Source of the DNA: Leifsonia sp. AK011
GTDB lineage: Bacteria; Actinomycetota; Actinomycetes; Actinomycetales; Microbacteriaceae
Length of the DNA stretch: 64,000 nt
Reading direction: 5' to 3'
NCBI RefSeq assembly: GCF_013410945.1
Contig: NZ_JACCCH010000001.1
Location: 1,364,001 to 1,428,000, forward strand
In this document: piece after piece, positions 1-8,363 of the stretch
Numbering within the stretch: position 1 is the stretch's first letter
Layout of the letters: each line of letters opens with the position of its first letter
Made by a program: the position numbers and the translations under genes
The notes under the pieces: generated by a model
What the model saw: the letters and a program-made list of their open reading frames with translations, nothing else
What the model was told of the DNA's origin: nothing
The model's database searches: none

Positions 1-369
1 AACGTCATCCCTGACGAGGCGGTGATCACCGTCAACTACCGGTTCGCCCCGAGCCGGTCGGGCGAGGATGCCATCGCTCACCTTCGGGAGACCTTCCCCG
101 GCTACGACCTCGTCGTGACCGACCTCGCCGAGGGTGCGCGCCCGGGCCTGGACGACCCCCTCGCGCAGCAGTTCCTGGCGGCGGTCGGGGGCACGGCGCA
201 TCCCAAGTACGGCTGGACGGATGTCGCCCGCTTCTCCGCCCTCGGAGTGCCCGCGGTCAACTACGGCCCAGGTGACCCGCTGCGTGCCCATGCCGACGAC
301 GAGCGAGTCGACATCACGGAGATCATCGCCTGCGAGCAGGGGCTGCGCGCGTGGCTGGGCACTCGCTGA
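1..369 (+). CDS. dapE: Succinyl-diaminopimelate desuccinylase, C-terminal part (5' end outside window)
   Basis: The frame is open from base 1, so only the last 122 residues are present. DapE is a cytoplasmic M20-family zinc hydrolase that removes succinate from N-succinyl-LL-diaminopimelate in lysine and peptidoglycan precursor synthesis. The visible part carries features of the family's C-terminal half: NYRFAP from the dimerisation lid, the segment KYGWTDVARFSALGVPAVNYGPG that is typical of actinobacterial DapE (quoted here in pieces: KYGWTDVARF, GVPAVNYGPG), and the late HADDERVDI motif containing a predicted zinc-ligand histidine. The following gene starts 19 bases before this stop, so the two are probably co-transcribed. 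Confidence 0.9.
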   Translation, partial: NVIPDEAVITVNYRFAPSRSGEDAIAHLRETFPGYDLVVTDLAEGARPGLDDPLAQQFLAAVGGTAHPKYGWTDVARFSALGVPAVNYGPGDPLRAHADDERVDITEIIACEQGLRAWLGTR

Positions 370-1571
370 GGACGCGCCTCACCGTCCGCTACCGGCTGAC
401 GCCGTGGTGGGCCAAGGTGCTCGTGGTCTTCGCGGCATCCCGCGTCGTCACCACGACCCTCATGCTCTCGTTCGCTGCTCGGCAGGGAGCGAATCCCTGG
501 ACGGGGGCACAGCCCGGCTACACCGACTTCGCACGGATCTGGGACGGCAACTGGTACAACATCATCGCGGTCGTCGGGTACCCCAGCGCCGTGCCGATCA
601 CGGACGATGGACACGTGGGGGAGAACGCCTGGGCGTTCATGCCCGGCTACCCTGCGCTGGTTCGCCTGCTGCTCGTGCTGGGCCTCGATTTCGGTGTGGC
701 CGCCGTGATCGTCTCGACGACCTTCGCTCTGGGCGCGGCCCTCGTGTTCTACCGGCTCATGGCGCGGTTCCTTCCGGGCGAGGCTGCTCTGTTCTCGGTG
801 GTGCTCTTCTGCTTCGCGCCCCTGTCTCCGATCCTGCAGGTCGCGTATGCCGAGTCGATGTTCCTGTTCCTGCTTGTCGTAGCGCTCTACCTGCTGGTCC
901 TGCGCCGCTATTGGGTGCTCATCCCGGTGGTCGCCGCGATGGCCGTCACCCGCCCCGGCGCGCTCGCCTTCGCGCTGGTGCTGCTCCTTCACGTGATCCA
1001 CCGGTGGTGGCTCGATCGCACCGGCCGGGAGCCGTTCCCGGCGCGGGAGCGCATCGCCGCCATTGTCTCGGGCCTGTCTGCGGCCGCCCTGGGCCTGGCC
1101 TGGCTGCTCATTGCTGGCCTCGTCACGGGCCGTCTCTCCGCCTACGTCGACACCGAACTCGCCTGGCGCTCCGTGTACGTCGGCTACGACGAGCTGGTGC
1201 CCTTCACTCCCTGGTTCCGGGCGGCCGAGTGGTGGGCGAACTGGTGGGGCCTGCCACCGGTACTGCTCATCGTCGCGCTGGTCCTGGTCATCGCCCTCTG
1301 GGGTGTGCTGCTGTTCAGCCCACCGGCGCGACGGCTCGGCGTCGACATCCGCTTCTGGCTGGTGAGCTACAGCCTTTACTTACTGGCCGTATTCTTCCCC
1401 CAGTCGAGCACGTTCCGACTTCTCATGCCGTTGTTTCCGGCACTGGGAGCCCTCGCTCAGCCCCGCTCACCGGTGTACAGGGTGGTACTTGTGATCCTGT
1501 GCATCCTGGGCCAGTTCGCATGGATCGACATCGCCTGGTGGGTCGACGGGCGGGACTGGACACCGCCGTGA
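351..1571 (+). CDS. PIG-V-like GT-C mannosyltransferase, polytopic membrane protein
   Basis: A 406-residue protein with about nine hydrophobic segments. The early loop has WDGNWY followed by a GYP motif (FMPGYPALVR), and a further loop reads VAYAESMFLF; these are hallmarks of the PIG-V / GT-C family, which transfers mannose from a polyprenyl-phosphate donor on the outer face of the membrane. In actinobacteria such enzymes act on lipoglycans or protein glycosylation; the acceptor here cannot be read from sequence. The GTG start overlaps the end of dapE by 19 bases, suggesting translational coupling. Confidence 0.75.
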   Translation: MAGHSLRTRLTVRYRLTPWWAKVLVVFAASRVVTTTLMLSFAARQGANPWTGAQPGYTDFARIWDGNWYNIIAVVGYPSAVPITDDGHVGENAWAFMPGYPALVRLLLVLGLDFGVAAVIVSTTFALGAALVFYRLMARFLPGEAALFSVVLFCFAPLSPILQVAYAESMFLFLLVVALYLLVLRRYWVLIPVVAAMAVTRPGALAFALVLLLHVIHRWWLDRTGREPFPARERIAAIVSGLSAAALGLAWLLIAGLVTGRLSAYVDTELAWRSVYVGYDELVPFTPWFRAAEWWANWWGLPPVLLIVALVLVIALWGVLLFSPPARRLGVDIRFWLVSYSLYLLAVFFPQSSTFRLLMPLFPALGALAQPRSPVYRVVLVILCILGQFAWIDIAWWVDGRDWTPP

Positions 1572-1678
1572 TCTTGGTCCCACTGTGACCCTGCTGGTCG
1601 CGTGACCGTTCACACGATTTCAGTGTTGCGAGCAAAGTGCGGGATAATGGAGAGGTATCCATTGAAAGGGGACAACTC

Positions 1679-1852
1679 ATGGCAGCCATGAAGCCGAGGA
1701 CCGGGGACGGACCGATGGAGGCTGTCAAGGAGGGTCGCCTCATCATCGTGCGCGTGCCGCTCGAGGGTGGCGGTCGCCTTGTGGTGTCGGTCAACGACGC
1801 CGAAGCCAAGGAACTGCACGACGCACTCGCTGGAGTCGTCTCGCCCGCCTAG
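1679..1852 (+). CDS. DUF3117 small conserved protein
   Basis: A 57-residue protein beginning MAAMKPRTGDGP and containing EGRLIIVRVPLEGGGRLVV, the strongly conserved DUF3117 sequence of actinobacteria. The function of the family is unknown. The ATG at 1679 is chosen because it gives the usual family length and has a purine-rich site (AAAGGGG) about eight bases upstream; the frame is open further upstream but without homology. A GATAAT hexamer near 1651 is a plausible -10 box. An M. tuberculosis homologue (Rv1211) lies in the same general neighbourhood as dapE and the O-methyltransferase, so the locus is syntenic. Confidence 0.88.
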   Translation: MAAMKPRTGDGPMEAVKEGRLIIVRVPLEGGGRLVVSVNDAEAKELHDALAGVVSPA

Positions 1853-1857
1853 TCGGG

Positions 1858-2490
1858 TTACGCGCTCATCTTCGTGAGCAGCAACAAGCCGTCGCCTACC
1901 GGCGACAGCGCACTCAGCACTGCGTCCGATGCCGACGTCTCCCTCAGGAGCGATCGGAAGTTGGCAACGATCTCGTCGCGCTGAGCAGGGTCGGCCACAC
2001 GCCCGCGCCAGAGCGCGTGGGCGACGATCACGGTGCCGCCCTGGCGAACCATCCGCAGACCGTGCTCCACGTACTCGATGACCGATCCGGGGTCAGCATC
2101 GATGAAGGCGATGTCGTACGTCGCCTCGTTCATACGCGGGAGGACGTCGGATGCCCGGCCAGCGATCAATCGCACCTGCTTGGCCGCGATCCCAGCGTCG
2201 GTGAACGCGCGCTTGGCGGACTGCTGGTGATCGGTCTCGAGATCGATCGTCGTCAGCACGGCATCCGGGGCACCCGAGAGCAGCCACAGGCCACTGACAC
2301 CCACACCCGTTCCCACCTCGATGATCGTGGATGCTCCGGTCGCTGCGGCAAGCACGGCGAGTTGGGCTCCCATCGCGGGGGTGACGGCGTCGACGCCGAG
2401 TTCGAGCGAATGGACTCGAGCTTCGGCGATCGCGTCGGGTTCGGTGACGAACTCTTCGGCGAACTTCCAGCTCAACTGCTTGTCTGACAC
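1858..2490 (-). CDS. SAM-dependent O-methyltransferase (family 3)
   Basis: A 210-residue class I methyltransferase. The glycine-rich SAM-binding loop reads IEVGTGVGVSGLWL, and a later IDADPGSV motif occupies the place of the metal/substrate-binding acidic motif of catechol/caffeoyl-CoA-type O-methyltransferases. The GTG start is preceded by GAGGAGACC. It is the likely counterpart of M. tuberculosis Rv1220c, which sits next to sigE-rseA-htrA-tatB. Here it faces tatB directly across a 65-base gap, and no sigma-factor gene lies between. Substrate unknown. Confidence 0.85.
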   Translation of the reverse strand: MSDKQLSWKFAEEFVTEPDAIAEARVHSLELGVDAVTPAMGAQLAVLAAATGASTIIEVGTGVGVSGLWLLSGAPDAVLTTIDLETDHQQSAKRAFTDAGIAAKQVRLIAGRASDVLPRMNEATYDIAFIDADPGSVIEYVEHGLRMVRQGGTVIVAHALWRGRVADPAQRDEIVANFRSLLRETSASDAVLSALSPVGDGLLLLTKMSA

Positions 2491-2555
2491 GGTGATAGGT
2501 CTCCTCGCCCCCCACTGTAGAGGGAGGATGCAGGGTCGGCGGCTATCCTGAACGA

Positions 2556-2921
2556 GTGTCCTTCGGCCTGACCTTCGACAAGTTGCTGATCATCGCGATC
2601 ATCGCTGTCTTCCTGCTGGGCCCGGAGCGACTCCCGTACTACGCGTCGCAGCTCGCGAGGCTCGTACGAAACCTCCGGAACATGGCCAACGGAGCCAAGG
2701 AGCGCATGCGGGACGAGATGGGTCCCGACTTCGATGACATCGACTGGAAGAAGCTCGACCCGCGCCAGTACGACCCCCGCCGTATCATCCGCGACGCCCT
2801 TCTCGAGGACGATGCGCCGCCGACACCCACAGTGAAGGCGCCGATCGAGTCGGCCTACAACCAGCGCAAGCGCAAGCTCCGGGAGGCCGAGCAGGCTCCG
2901 TTCGACGCGGAGGCGACCTAG
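2556..2921 (+). CDS. tatB: Sec-independent (Tat) translocase subunit TatB
   Basis: A 121-residue protein with one N-terminal transmembrane helix (LLIIAIIAVFLLG), the GPE-RLP hinge, an amphipathic helix (YYASQLARLVRNLRNM) and a charged tail. This is the layout of TatB, which with TatC forms the receptor for twin-arginine signal peptides. A Tat substrate candidate, the Dyp peroxidase at 47256, is in this window. The GTG at 2556 fits a leaderless promoter: TATCCT at 2544-2549, six bases, then the start codon. Confidence 0.88.
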   Translation: MSFGLTFDKLLIIAIIAVFLLGPERLPYYASQLARLVRNLRNMANGAKERMRDEMGPDFDDIDWKKLDPRQYDPRRIIRDALLEDDAPPTPTVKAPIESAYNQRKRKLREAEQAPFDAEAT

Positions 2922-2929
2922 CGGTTCGC

Positions 2930-4483
2930 CTAGCGCAGGCGGAACACCCGAAGGATGCGCAGAAGCGCGAGCACGACCGGCACGAGCTTGCGGAACTCGC
3001 TGCCTGTGCGCGGCATCTGGAAGAGAACGGTGGCCTCGCCGATCGTCCGGGTGTCCGTGAAGCGGACAATCCCCTCGCGACCATTCCGCCTGCCGAGGCC
3101 AGACTTCTTCATCCCGCCCATCGGCGAGTCGACGCTTCCAAACGCTGCACGATACGGCTCGTTGAGGTTCACGGTGCCAGCCTGCAGCTTTCGTGCCACC
3201 CGGCGCGCTCGACTGAGCGAGCGGCTGAATACCGAGGCGTTCAGGCCGTACTCCGAGGCGTTGGCCTGGTCGATGGCCGACTTCTCGTTGTCCACGACGT
3301 GGATCGAGACGAGCGGCCCGAAGGTCTCATCGGCGAAGCAGGCCATCTCGCTCGTGACCCCCGTCAGCACGGTGGGCTCGTAGAAGAACGGCCCGAGATC
3401 GGGGCGCGCCCTGCCTCCGGCGAGCACCGTCGCACCCTTCGCCACGGCGTCGGCGACGTGGGCTTCGACGCGCTCGAGCTGCGCGGCCGAGGTGAGGGAG
3501 CCGAGGTCGATGTCGAAGTCGAGGTCCGGTCCCTGGCTGAGCCCCTTCACGGCAGCCACGAACTCGGTGGTGAACTCGTCCGCGATCCCGCGTTCCACGT
3601 AGATGCGCTCCATCGACACGCACAGCTGCCCGAGCGCCGAGAAGGACCCGTAGGCGGCACCCGCAGCGGCTTTCGCGACATCCGCGTCGTCCAGCACGAT
3701 CATCGGGTTCTTGCCGCCGAGCTCGAGGGAGACTCCGTGCAGGCCGGACGCGGCTCGCTCGGCGACGCGGATGCCCGTGGCCGTCGATCCCGTGAAGCAC
3801 ACGTAGTCCGACGCATCCACGATGGCGTTGCCGACCACGTCACCCGGACCCGCGACCACGGCCCAGAGGGCGGCGGGCACTCCAGCGTCGATGAACGCCC
3901 TGCGGAGCGCGAGCACGCTCAGGCTCGCCTGGTTGTCCGCCTTCTGTACGACGCCGTTGCCGGCGGCCAGCGCCGGCAGAACGTCCATGGCGGCGAGGGA
4001 GACCGGGAAGTTCCACGGGGTGACAACGCCGACGATCCCCTTCGGCACGAAGTCCACCCGGGAACGCGTGACGACGGGCAGGACTCCGCCGCGACGTCGG
4101 CTCCGGAGAACCCTGGGCGCGACGAGCGCGGCATAGCGGGCCGAGTTGGCCGCCTGCACGACCTCCTCGAAGGCCTGGGACCGGGACTTGCCCGTCTCCA
4201 GCTGGTTGAAGTCGAGCAGTTGCGTGCGGCGCTCGAGGAGGAGGTCGTGACCGCGGAGCAGAACTCTGCGCCGGTGTGCTGGGCCAGCGGCGAACCACAC
4301 GACTTGGGCAACGCGCGCTGCTGCCGCGGCATCCGCCACGTCCTGGGCCGTCGACTGGGGGAGGTCGATGAGCGGCTGGCCGGTGAAGGGGGCGATGACG
4401 GTCGCCGTCTCGCCGCCCGACGCGCTGATGTCCGACAGCAGGTCGTCGACTCCGAGGACTCCCGTGGGCGAAGTGTGGGTCAT
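2930..4483 (-). CDS. NAD(P)-dependent aldehyde dehydrogenase (succinate-semialdehyde type)
   Basis: A 517-residue ALDH-superfamily enzyme. TPWNFP and FTGSTATG mark the cofactor site; the predicted general-base glutamate is about E254 in VSLELGGKNP and the nucleophile about C288 in LGQLCVSMERIY. It resembles actinobacterial succinate-semialdehyde dehydrogenases. The last ~18 residues (LVPVVLALLRILRVFRLR) are hydrophobic and basic, as if to touch the membrane. The frame is open upstream, but ATG 4483 is preferred: it has TACTGT at 4491-4496 and seven bases in between, a leaderless arrangement. It diverges from a transporter and an S1P-lyase-like gene, so a fatty-aldehyde substrate is an alternative. 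Confidence 0.85.
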   Translation of the reverse strand: MTHTSPTGVLGVDDLLSDISASGGETATVIAPFTGQPLIDLPQSTAQDVADAAAAARVAQVVWFAAGPAHRRRVLLRGHDLLLERRTQLLDFNQLETGKSRSQAFEEVVQAANSARYAALVAPRVLRSRRRGGVLPVVTRSRVDFVPKGIVGVVTPWNFPVSLAAMDVLPALAAGNGVVQKADNQASLSVLALRRAFIDAGVPAALWAVVAGPGDVVGNAIVDASDYVCFTGSTATGIRVAERAASGLHGVSLELGGKNPMIVLDDADVAKAAAGAAYGSFSALGQLCVSMERIYVERGIADEFTTEFVAAVKGLSQGPDLDFDIDLGSLTSAAQLERVEAHVADAVAKGATVLAGGRARPDLGPFFYEPTVLTGVTSEMACFADETFGPLVSIHVVDNEKSAIDQANASEYGLNASVFSRSLSRARRVARKLQAGTVNLNEPYRAAFGSVDSPMGGMKKSGLGRRNGREGIVRFTDTRTIGEATVLFQMPRTGSEFRKLVPVVLALLRILRVFRLR

Positions 4484-4568
4484 GTGTCCCACAGTACGCT
4501 CGCATCCCTGCGAATGGGCGGGTGAATCCGATACATCCGTGGGCGTGAGCGTACCTATACTCGGGAAG

Positions 4569-5924
4569 ATGACAGCACCGGTGCCGCCGCTGAGCCGCAG
4601 GACCATCGCCACCTACGCGATCGGATCGCTCGGCACGGGAGGCTTCGCCACCCTGCCCGGCCTCGTGCTCGTCTACTACCTGACGGACACTCTCGGCATC
4701 GCCGCCCTCGCGGCCGGCGTGCTCGTCACGGCCGCCAAGGTGTGGGACGTGATCATCGATCCGGTGATCGGCGCGAGGAGCGACCGCAGCCTCGCGGTGC
4801 GGGGGTCGCGGCGCCCCTTCATGATGCTCGGGGCTCTCCTGCTCCCGGTGTTCTTCATCGCGACGTTCGCGGTTCCTGCGGGTCTTCCGCCCATCGTGTC
4901 TGGCGTGTGGGTCTTCCTGGCCTTCCTCGCCACCGCCACTGCCTTCAGCCTGTTCCAGGTGCCGTACATCGCGCTGCCCGCCGAGCTGACCGAGGGGTAT
5001 GACGAACGTACGAGGCTCCTCGCCGTGCGTGTTGTCGTACTCACCGTCGCGATCCTGCTCTTCGGCGCGGGAGGGCCGGAGATCCGGGACGCATTCTCCG
5101 ACGAGCACGTCGGCTACCTCGTCATGGCGGTGGTCGCGGGCATCGTCATTGGGCTCGGGATGCTCGTCTCCTCCTTCGTCGCACCGAGAGGGGCGCCCAC
5201 CGGTGCCGTCCGCCTCTCGATCGCGCAGAACTACCGCGCGGGCATCGAGGCGCTCCGGCGCAGCCAGCCGTTCCGGTCCCTGATTGCGACCTTCCTCCTG
5301 CAGGGCCTCGCGACGGGGCTCATGCTCGCGGGTGCCCAGTACGTGGCCCGGTGGGTGCTCGGCGATGGCGTGACCATCCTCTTCCTCTCGCTCATCGCTC
5401 CGGCGCTCGTCTTCGCGCCCGTGTGGGCTGTGATCGCCCGGCGCATCGGCAAGGAGCGCGCCTTCACGATCGCCTCGGTGCTCTTCGGCGTGGCGGCCCT
5501 CTCCATCACCCTGCAGCTCTGGATCCCCGGGGCCTGGCTCTACGCGCCCGTCGCGCTCGCCGGTGCCGCGTACGCGGGGATGCAGTCGTTGCCGATGTCG
5601 ATGCTGCCCGATGTGATCTCCCACGACGCGCGAACCCACGGGGACGGCAACGCGGGCACCTTCGGTGGGGTGTGGACCGCGGGGGAGACGACGGGCATGG
5701 CACTCGGAGCCACCGTGTTGACCATCGTGCTCGCGGCATCCGGCTACATCGAGTCGGTTGCCGGGCAGGAGGTCACGCAACCCGGTTCGGCGATCGCGGG
5801 AATCATCCTGAGCTTCAGCGTCGTACCCGCCGTGATCATCTTCGCCTCGCTCGCGACCTTCCTGCGCTATCCGTTGCGCAAGGTCGATGTCGAACCGTCC
5901 TCAACGAGAGGGAAGGCCCTGTGA
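4569..5924 (+). CDS. MFS_2 (MelB-like, GPH family) transporter
   Basis: A 451-residue protein with about twelve membrane segments. The N-terminal half shows the MFS_2 pattern: YAIGSLGTGGF, then AAKVWDVIIDPVIGARSD with the conserved Asp in helix two, then GSRRPFMMLGA. The family comprises cation/sugar symporters but also eukaryotic lysolipid carriers of the Mfsd2 type. The frame is open further upstream, but ATG 4569 is supported by TATACT at 4556-4561 and a seven-base spacer. The stop overlaps the GTG of the next gene (GTGA), so transport and the PLP enzyme are translationally coupled. Confidence 0.82.
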   Translation: MTAPVPPLSRRTIATYAIGSLGTGGFATLPGLVLVYYLTDTLGIAALAAGVLVTAAKVWDVIIDPVIGARSDRSLAVRGSRRPFMMLGALLLPVFFIATFAVPAGLPPIVSGVWVFLAFLATATAFSLFQVPYIALPAELTEGYDERTRLLAVRVVVLTVAILLFGAGGPEIRDAFSDEHVGYLVMAVVAGIVIGLGMLVSSFVAPRGAPTGAVRLSIAQNYRAGIEALRRSQPFRSLIATFLLQGLATGLMLAGAQYVARWVLGDGVTILFLSLIAPALVFAPVWAVIARRIGKERAFTIASVLFGVAALSITLQLWIPGAWLYAPVALAGAAYAGMQSLPMSMLPDVISHDARTHGDGNAGTFGGVWTAGETTGMALGATVLTIVLAASGYIESVAGQEVTQPGSAIAGIILSFSVVPAVIIFASLATFLRYPLRKVDVEPSSTRGKAL

Positions 5925-7381
5925 GCTTCCAGAAGGACCCCGCCGAGATCCTCGCGCGTCTCGACAGGCTGCGCGCGGCGGATGCCCCGACCCACGGCGG
6001 TCACGTGCTGTCCTATGTCTACGACTCCGGCCTCGCGGAGCTCGACGAGCTCGCCGCCCGTGCCATCCGCGTGATGCAGCCCGTCAATGGCCTGGACCCG
6101 ACCACCTTCACCTCGGTCGCGGTCATGGAGCGCGAGGTGCTCGGATTCGCCCGCGAGATGCTGCACGGCGACGACAGTGTTGTGGGAACGGTCACCACCG
6201 GAGGCACCGAGAGCTGCCTGCTCGCCGTCAAGACAGCGCGCGACCTGTGGTCGGGGGAGGGGCGGCCGCGCCTCGTCGCTCCCGTCACCGTTCACGCAGC
6301 GTTCCAGAAGGCCGCGCACTACTTCGGGCTGGACCTCGACCTCGTGGACGTCGGCACCGACGGCCGAGCCCATGCCGAGGATCTCATCGCGAGATTCGGA
6401 CCGGATGTCGCGCTGGTTGTGGTCTCGGCCCCGAGCTACCCCCACGCCGCGCTCGATCCCGTTGCGGCCGTCGCGCGCGCGGCCGCCGAGCTCGGAATCC
6501 CCTGCCACGTGGATGCCTGTATCGGCGGATGGGTGCTGCCCTTCTGGGAGGGCCTGCCGGACTGGGACTTCCGCGTCGAGGGGGTGACCTCGATCAGCGC
6601 GGACGTGCACAAGTACGGTTACGCCCCGAAGGGAGCCTCGGTGCTTCTCCAGCGGGGTCGTGACCGCCAGCGCGCCCAGTACTTCTCGACCACGCGGTGG
6701 CCGGGCTATCCCGTCATCAACCCGACGATGCTCGGATCGAAGTCGGCTGGCCCGCTCGCGGCGTCGTGGGCGATCGTTCAGGCTCTCGGCATGGACGGTT
6801 TCGCCGAACTCGCCGCCTCGTGCCAGCGGTCCACGCGGCATCTCGTCGATCTCGTGAACTCGATCCCGGGTCTCACCGTGGTGGGTGACCCCGTCGGCCC
6901 ACTCTTCGCGGTGACCGGGGATGCCACGGCTCCCGCCCGCGAGCGAATCGACCCCCACCACTGGGCCGATCGGGTCAGAGCCCACGGCTGGCAGCTGCAG
7001 TTGCAGCCCTCCCTCGTGCAGTCCGATGGGAGTGTGCTGCCGACGACAACGCACCTCACGATCACGCCCGTGACGGAGAGCGTGCTCGAGCCGCTCTCCG
7101 AGGCGCTCGTCGCGGCCGCGGCGGAGGTGCGTGGCATCCCTCCCGTCTCCCCGGAGCAGGTTCTCGCGAGCTTTCCCCCCGAACTGCTCGCGGGCCTCGC
7201 CGAGGCTGGCCCTCTCGATTCCGAGACGGCGTGGGCGTTCCTGCAGCAGGTGGGACTCGGGGGCAGCGACGAACTCCCGGAGTCACTCGCACCGCTGCTG
7301 GCGCTCGTCTCCGCGCTTCCCGCACCGCTCGTCGAGCGTCTGCTGACCGAGCTTCTCGCGCGCCTTGTCGAGCCTCGCTAG
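5921..7381 (+). CDS. PLP-dependent lyase of the sphingosine-1-phosphate lyase family
   Basis: A 486-residue fold-type I PLP enzyme. Its motifs match sphingosine-1-phosphate lyase closely: TTGGTESCLLAVKTAR, HAAFQKAAHYFG, HVDACIGGWVLPF, DFRVEGVTSISADVHKYGYA with the predicted PLP lysine at about residue 231, and an NPTMLGSKSAG loop. Known members split a sphingoid-base phosphate into a fatty aldehyde and phosphoethanolamine. About 95 extra C-terminal residues, rich in Leu and Pro, are not part of the core. The GTG at 5921 overlaps the MFS_2 stop by four bases. The gene ends tail-to-tail with the LysR gene, with stop codons overlapping. The natural substrate is not proven; related prokaryotic enzymes may decarboxylate amino acids. 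Confidence 0.82.
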   Translation: MSFQKDPAEILARLDRLRAADAPTHGGHVLSYVYDSGLAELDELAARAIRVMQPVNGLDPTTFTSVAVMEREVLGFAREMLHGDDSVVGTVTTGGTESCLLAVKTARDLWSGEGRPRLVAPVTVHAAFQKAAHYFGLDLDLVDVGTDGRAHAEDLIARFGPDVALVVVSAPSYPHAALDPVAAVARAAAELGIPCHVDACIGGWVLPFWEGLPDWDFRVEGVTSISADVHKYGYAPKGASVLLQRGRDRQRAQYFSTTRWPGYPVINPTMLGSKSAGPLAASWAIVQALGMDGFAELAASCQRSTRHLVDLVNSIPGLTVVGDPVGPLFAVTGDATAPARERIDPHHWADRVRAHGWQLQLQPSLVQSDGSVLPTTTHLTITPVTESVLEPLSEALVAAAAEVRGIPPVSPEQVLASFPPELLAGLAEAGPLDSETAWAFLQQVGLGGSDELPESLAPLLALVSALPAPLVERLLTELLARLVEPR

Positions 7382-8298
7382 GCCACTCGCGTGTGATCGT
7401 GCTCGAAACGGATGGCCTCGGCACGCAGGGCGCCGACGACGGCTTTGACCGACGGGCGCTCGGCCCGATCGGGACGTGTGAGTGCGGAGATCAGGCGCAG
7501 GGAGCGAACGCCCTCAAGCGGGCGGGTGATGAGTCCGTTCTCGCGATCGCGCGTCGTGTAGCGGGGGAGGATCGCGATGCCGTGACCCGCGGCGACGAGC
7601 GCCTCCACGATGCCGTTGTCGCCGATGCGCTGAGCGATGCGGGCCGGGGAACCGTTGGTCGCCTCGATGTCGCGCAGGATGCGGTCGAACGGTAGACCCT
7701 TCGGAACGCCGATCCAGGTCTCGTCGATGAGGTCGGACGGCCTGAGGAACCGACGTGCACCGAGACGGTGGTCCTCGGGGAGTGCGACGTCGAGGGGCTC
7801 CCACATCAGCTCGGTGACCGACAGGCGACGATGCGCCCATTCCGGTCGAACCTCGGGGGAATCGATCACGACGACGTCGAAATCGGCGGTGAGGTCCATG
7901 GGTTCGCCGATGAGCTGGTCCAGGTCGCTGCAGGCGAGCGCGAGTCCCGGCATCGCGGCAACCGAGGTGAGCAGCCCGGGCAGAAGCATCTGTCCGCCAG
8001 AGGGGAAGGTGGCGAGTGTCACCTCGCCTCTCGGTTGAGACCTGAAGTCCTCCCACAGCGCCTCCGCCCGCTCGATGGCGGTAGCGACATCCGTCGCGGT
8101 GCGAGCCAGCTCGCGGCCCGCCGGTGTGAGTTGGATGCCACGCCCGGAGCGTTCTGTGAGGGGCACTCCGGCCTCGCGCTCGAGGATCTTCAGCTGCTGC
8201 GAGACCGCCGAGGCCGTGCGGTGTGTGGCCTGTGCGACAGCGGTGACGGAGCCGCGGTCGGCTAGCTCGCGGAGGAGCTCCAGGCGGCGGATGTCCAT
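7378..8298 (-). CDS. LysR-family transcriptional regulator
   Basis: A 306-residue protein with an N-terminal winged helix-turn-helix (RRLELLRELADRGSVTAVA, then HRTASAVSQQLKILEREAGV) and a C-terminal effector domain. Its ATG at 8298 follows TAGCCT (8305-8310, reverse strand) by six bases, a leaderless arrangement. A perfect palindrome with a T-N11-A core lies just upstream at 8315-8331 and is the likely autoregulatory operator. It is convergent with the S1P-lyase-like gene and divergent from a 39-codon ORF. It may control either neighbour; the effector is unknown. Confidence 0.88.
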   Translation of the reverse strand: MDIRRLELLRELADRGSVTAVAQATHRTASAVSQQLKILEREAGVPLTERSGRGIQLTPAGRELARTATDVATAIERAEALWEDFRSQPRGEVTLATFPSGGQMLLPGLLTSVAAMPGLALACSDLDQLIGEPMDLTADFDVVVIDSPEVRPEWAHRRLSVTELMWEPLDVALPEDHRLGARRFLRPSDLIDETWIGVPKGLPFDRILRDIEATNGSPARIAQRIGDNGIVEALVAAGHGIAILPRYTTRDRENGLITRPLEGVRSLRLISALTRPDRAERPSVKAVVGALRAEAIRFEHDHTRVA

Positions 8299-8314
8299 GT
8301 AGGTAGGCTACAGC

Positions 8315-8331
8315 CATACTTAAGGAGTATG
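8315..8331. promoter_or_regulatory. Candidate LysR operator (perfect palindrome, T-N11-A core)
   Basis: CATACT-TAAGG-AGTATG is a perfect inverted repeat with 6-base arms. It contains T8317-N11-A8329, the classic LysR box. It lies directly upstream of the predicted -10 box of the LysR gene, where a bound regulator would cover the -35 region, and about 33 bases upstream of the small ORF at 8364. Confidence 0.65.
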
Positions 8332-8363
8332 AGCTTGTTCTTAACAGTAAACGAGCGTTCACT

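Noticed and set aside
3840-5780. Minus-strand ORF of 646 codons over the aldehyde dehydrogenase and MFS genes
   Set aside because: Composition is typical of an antisense shadow (Arg, Gly, His, Glu-rich) and it runs through two supported genes.
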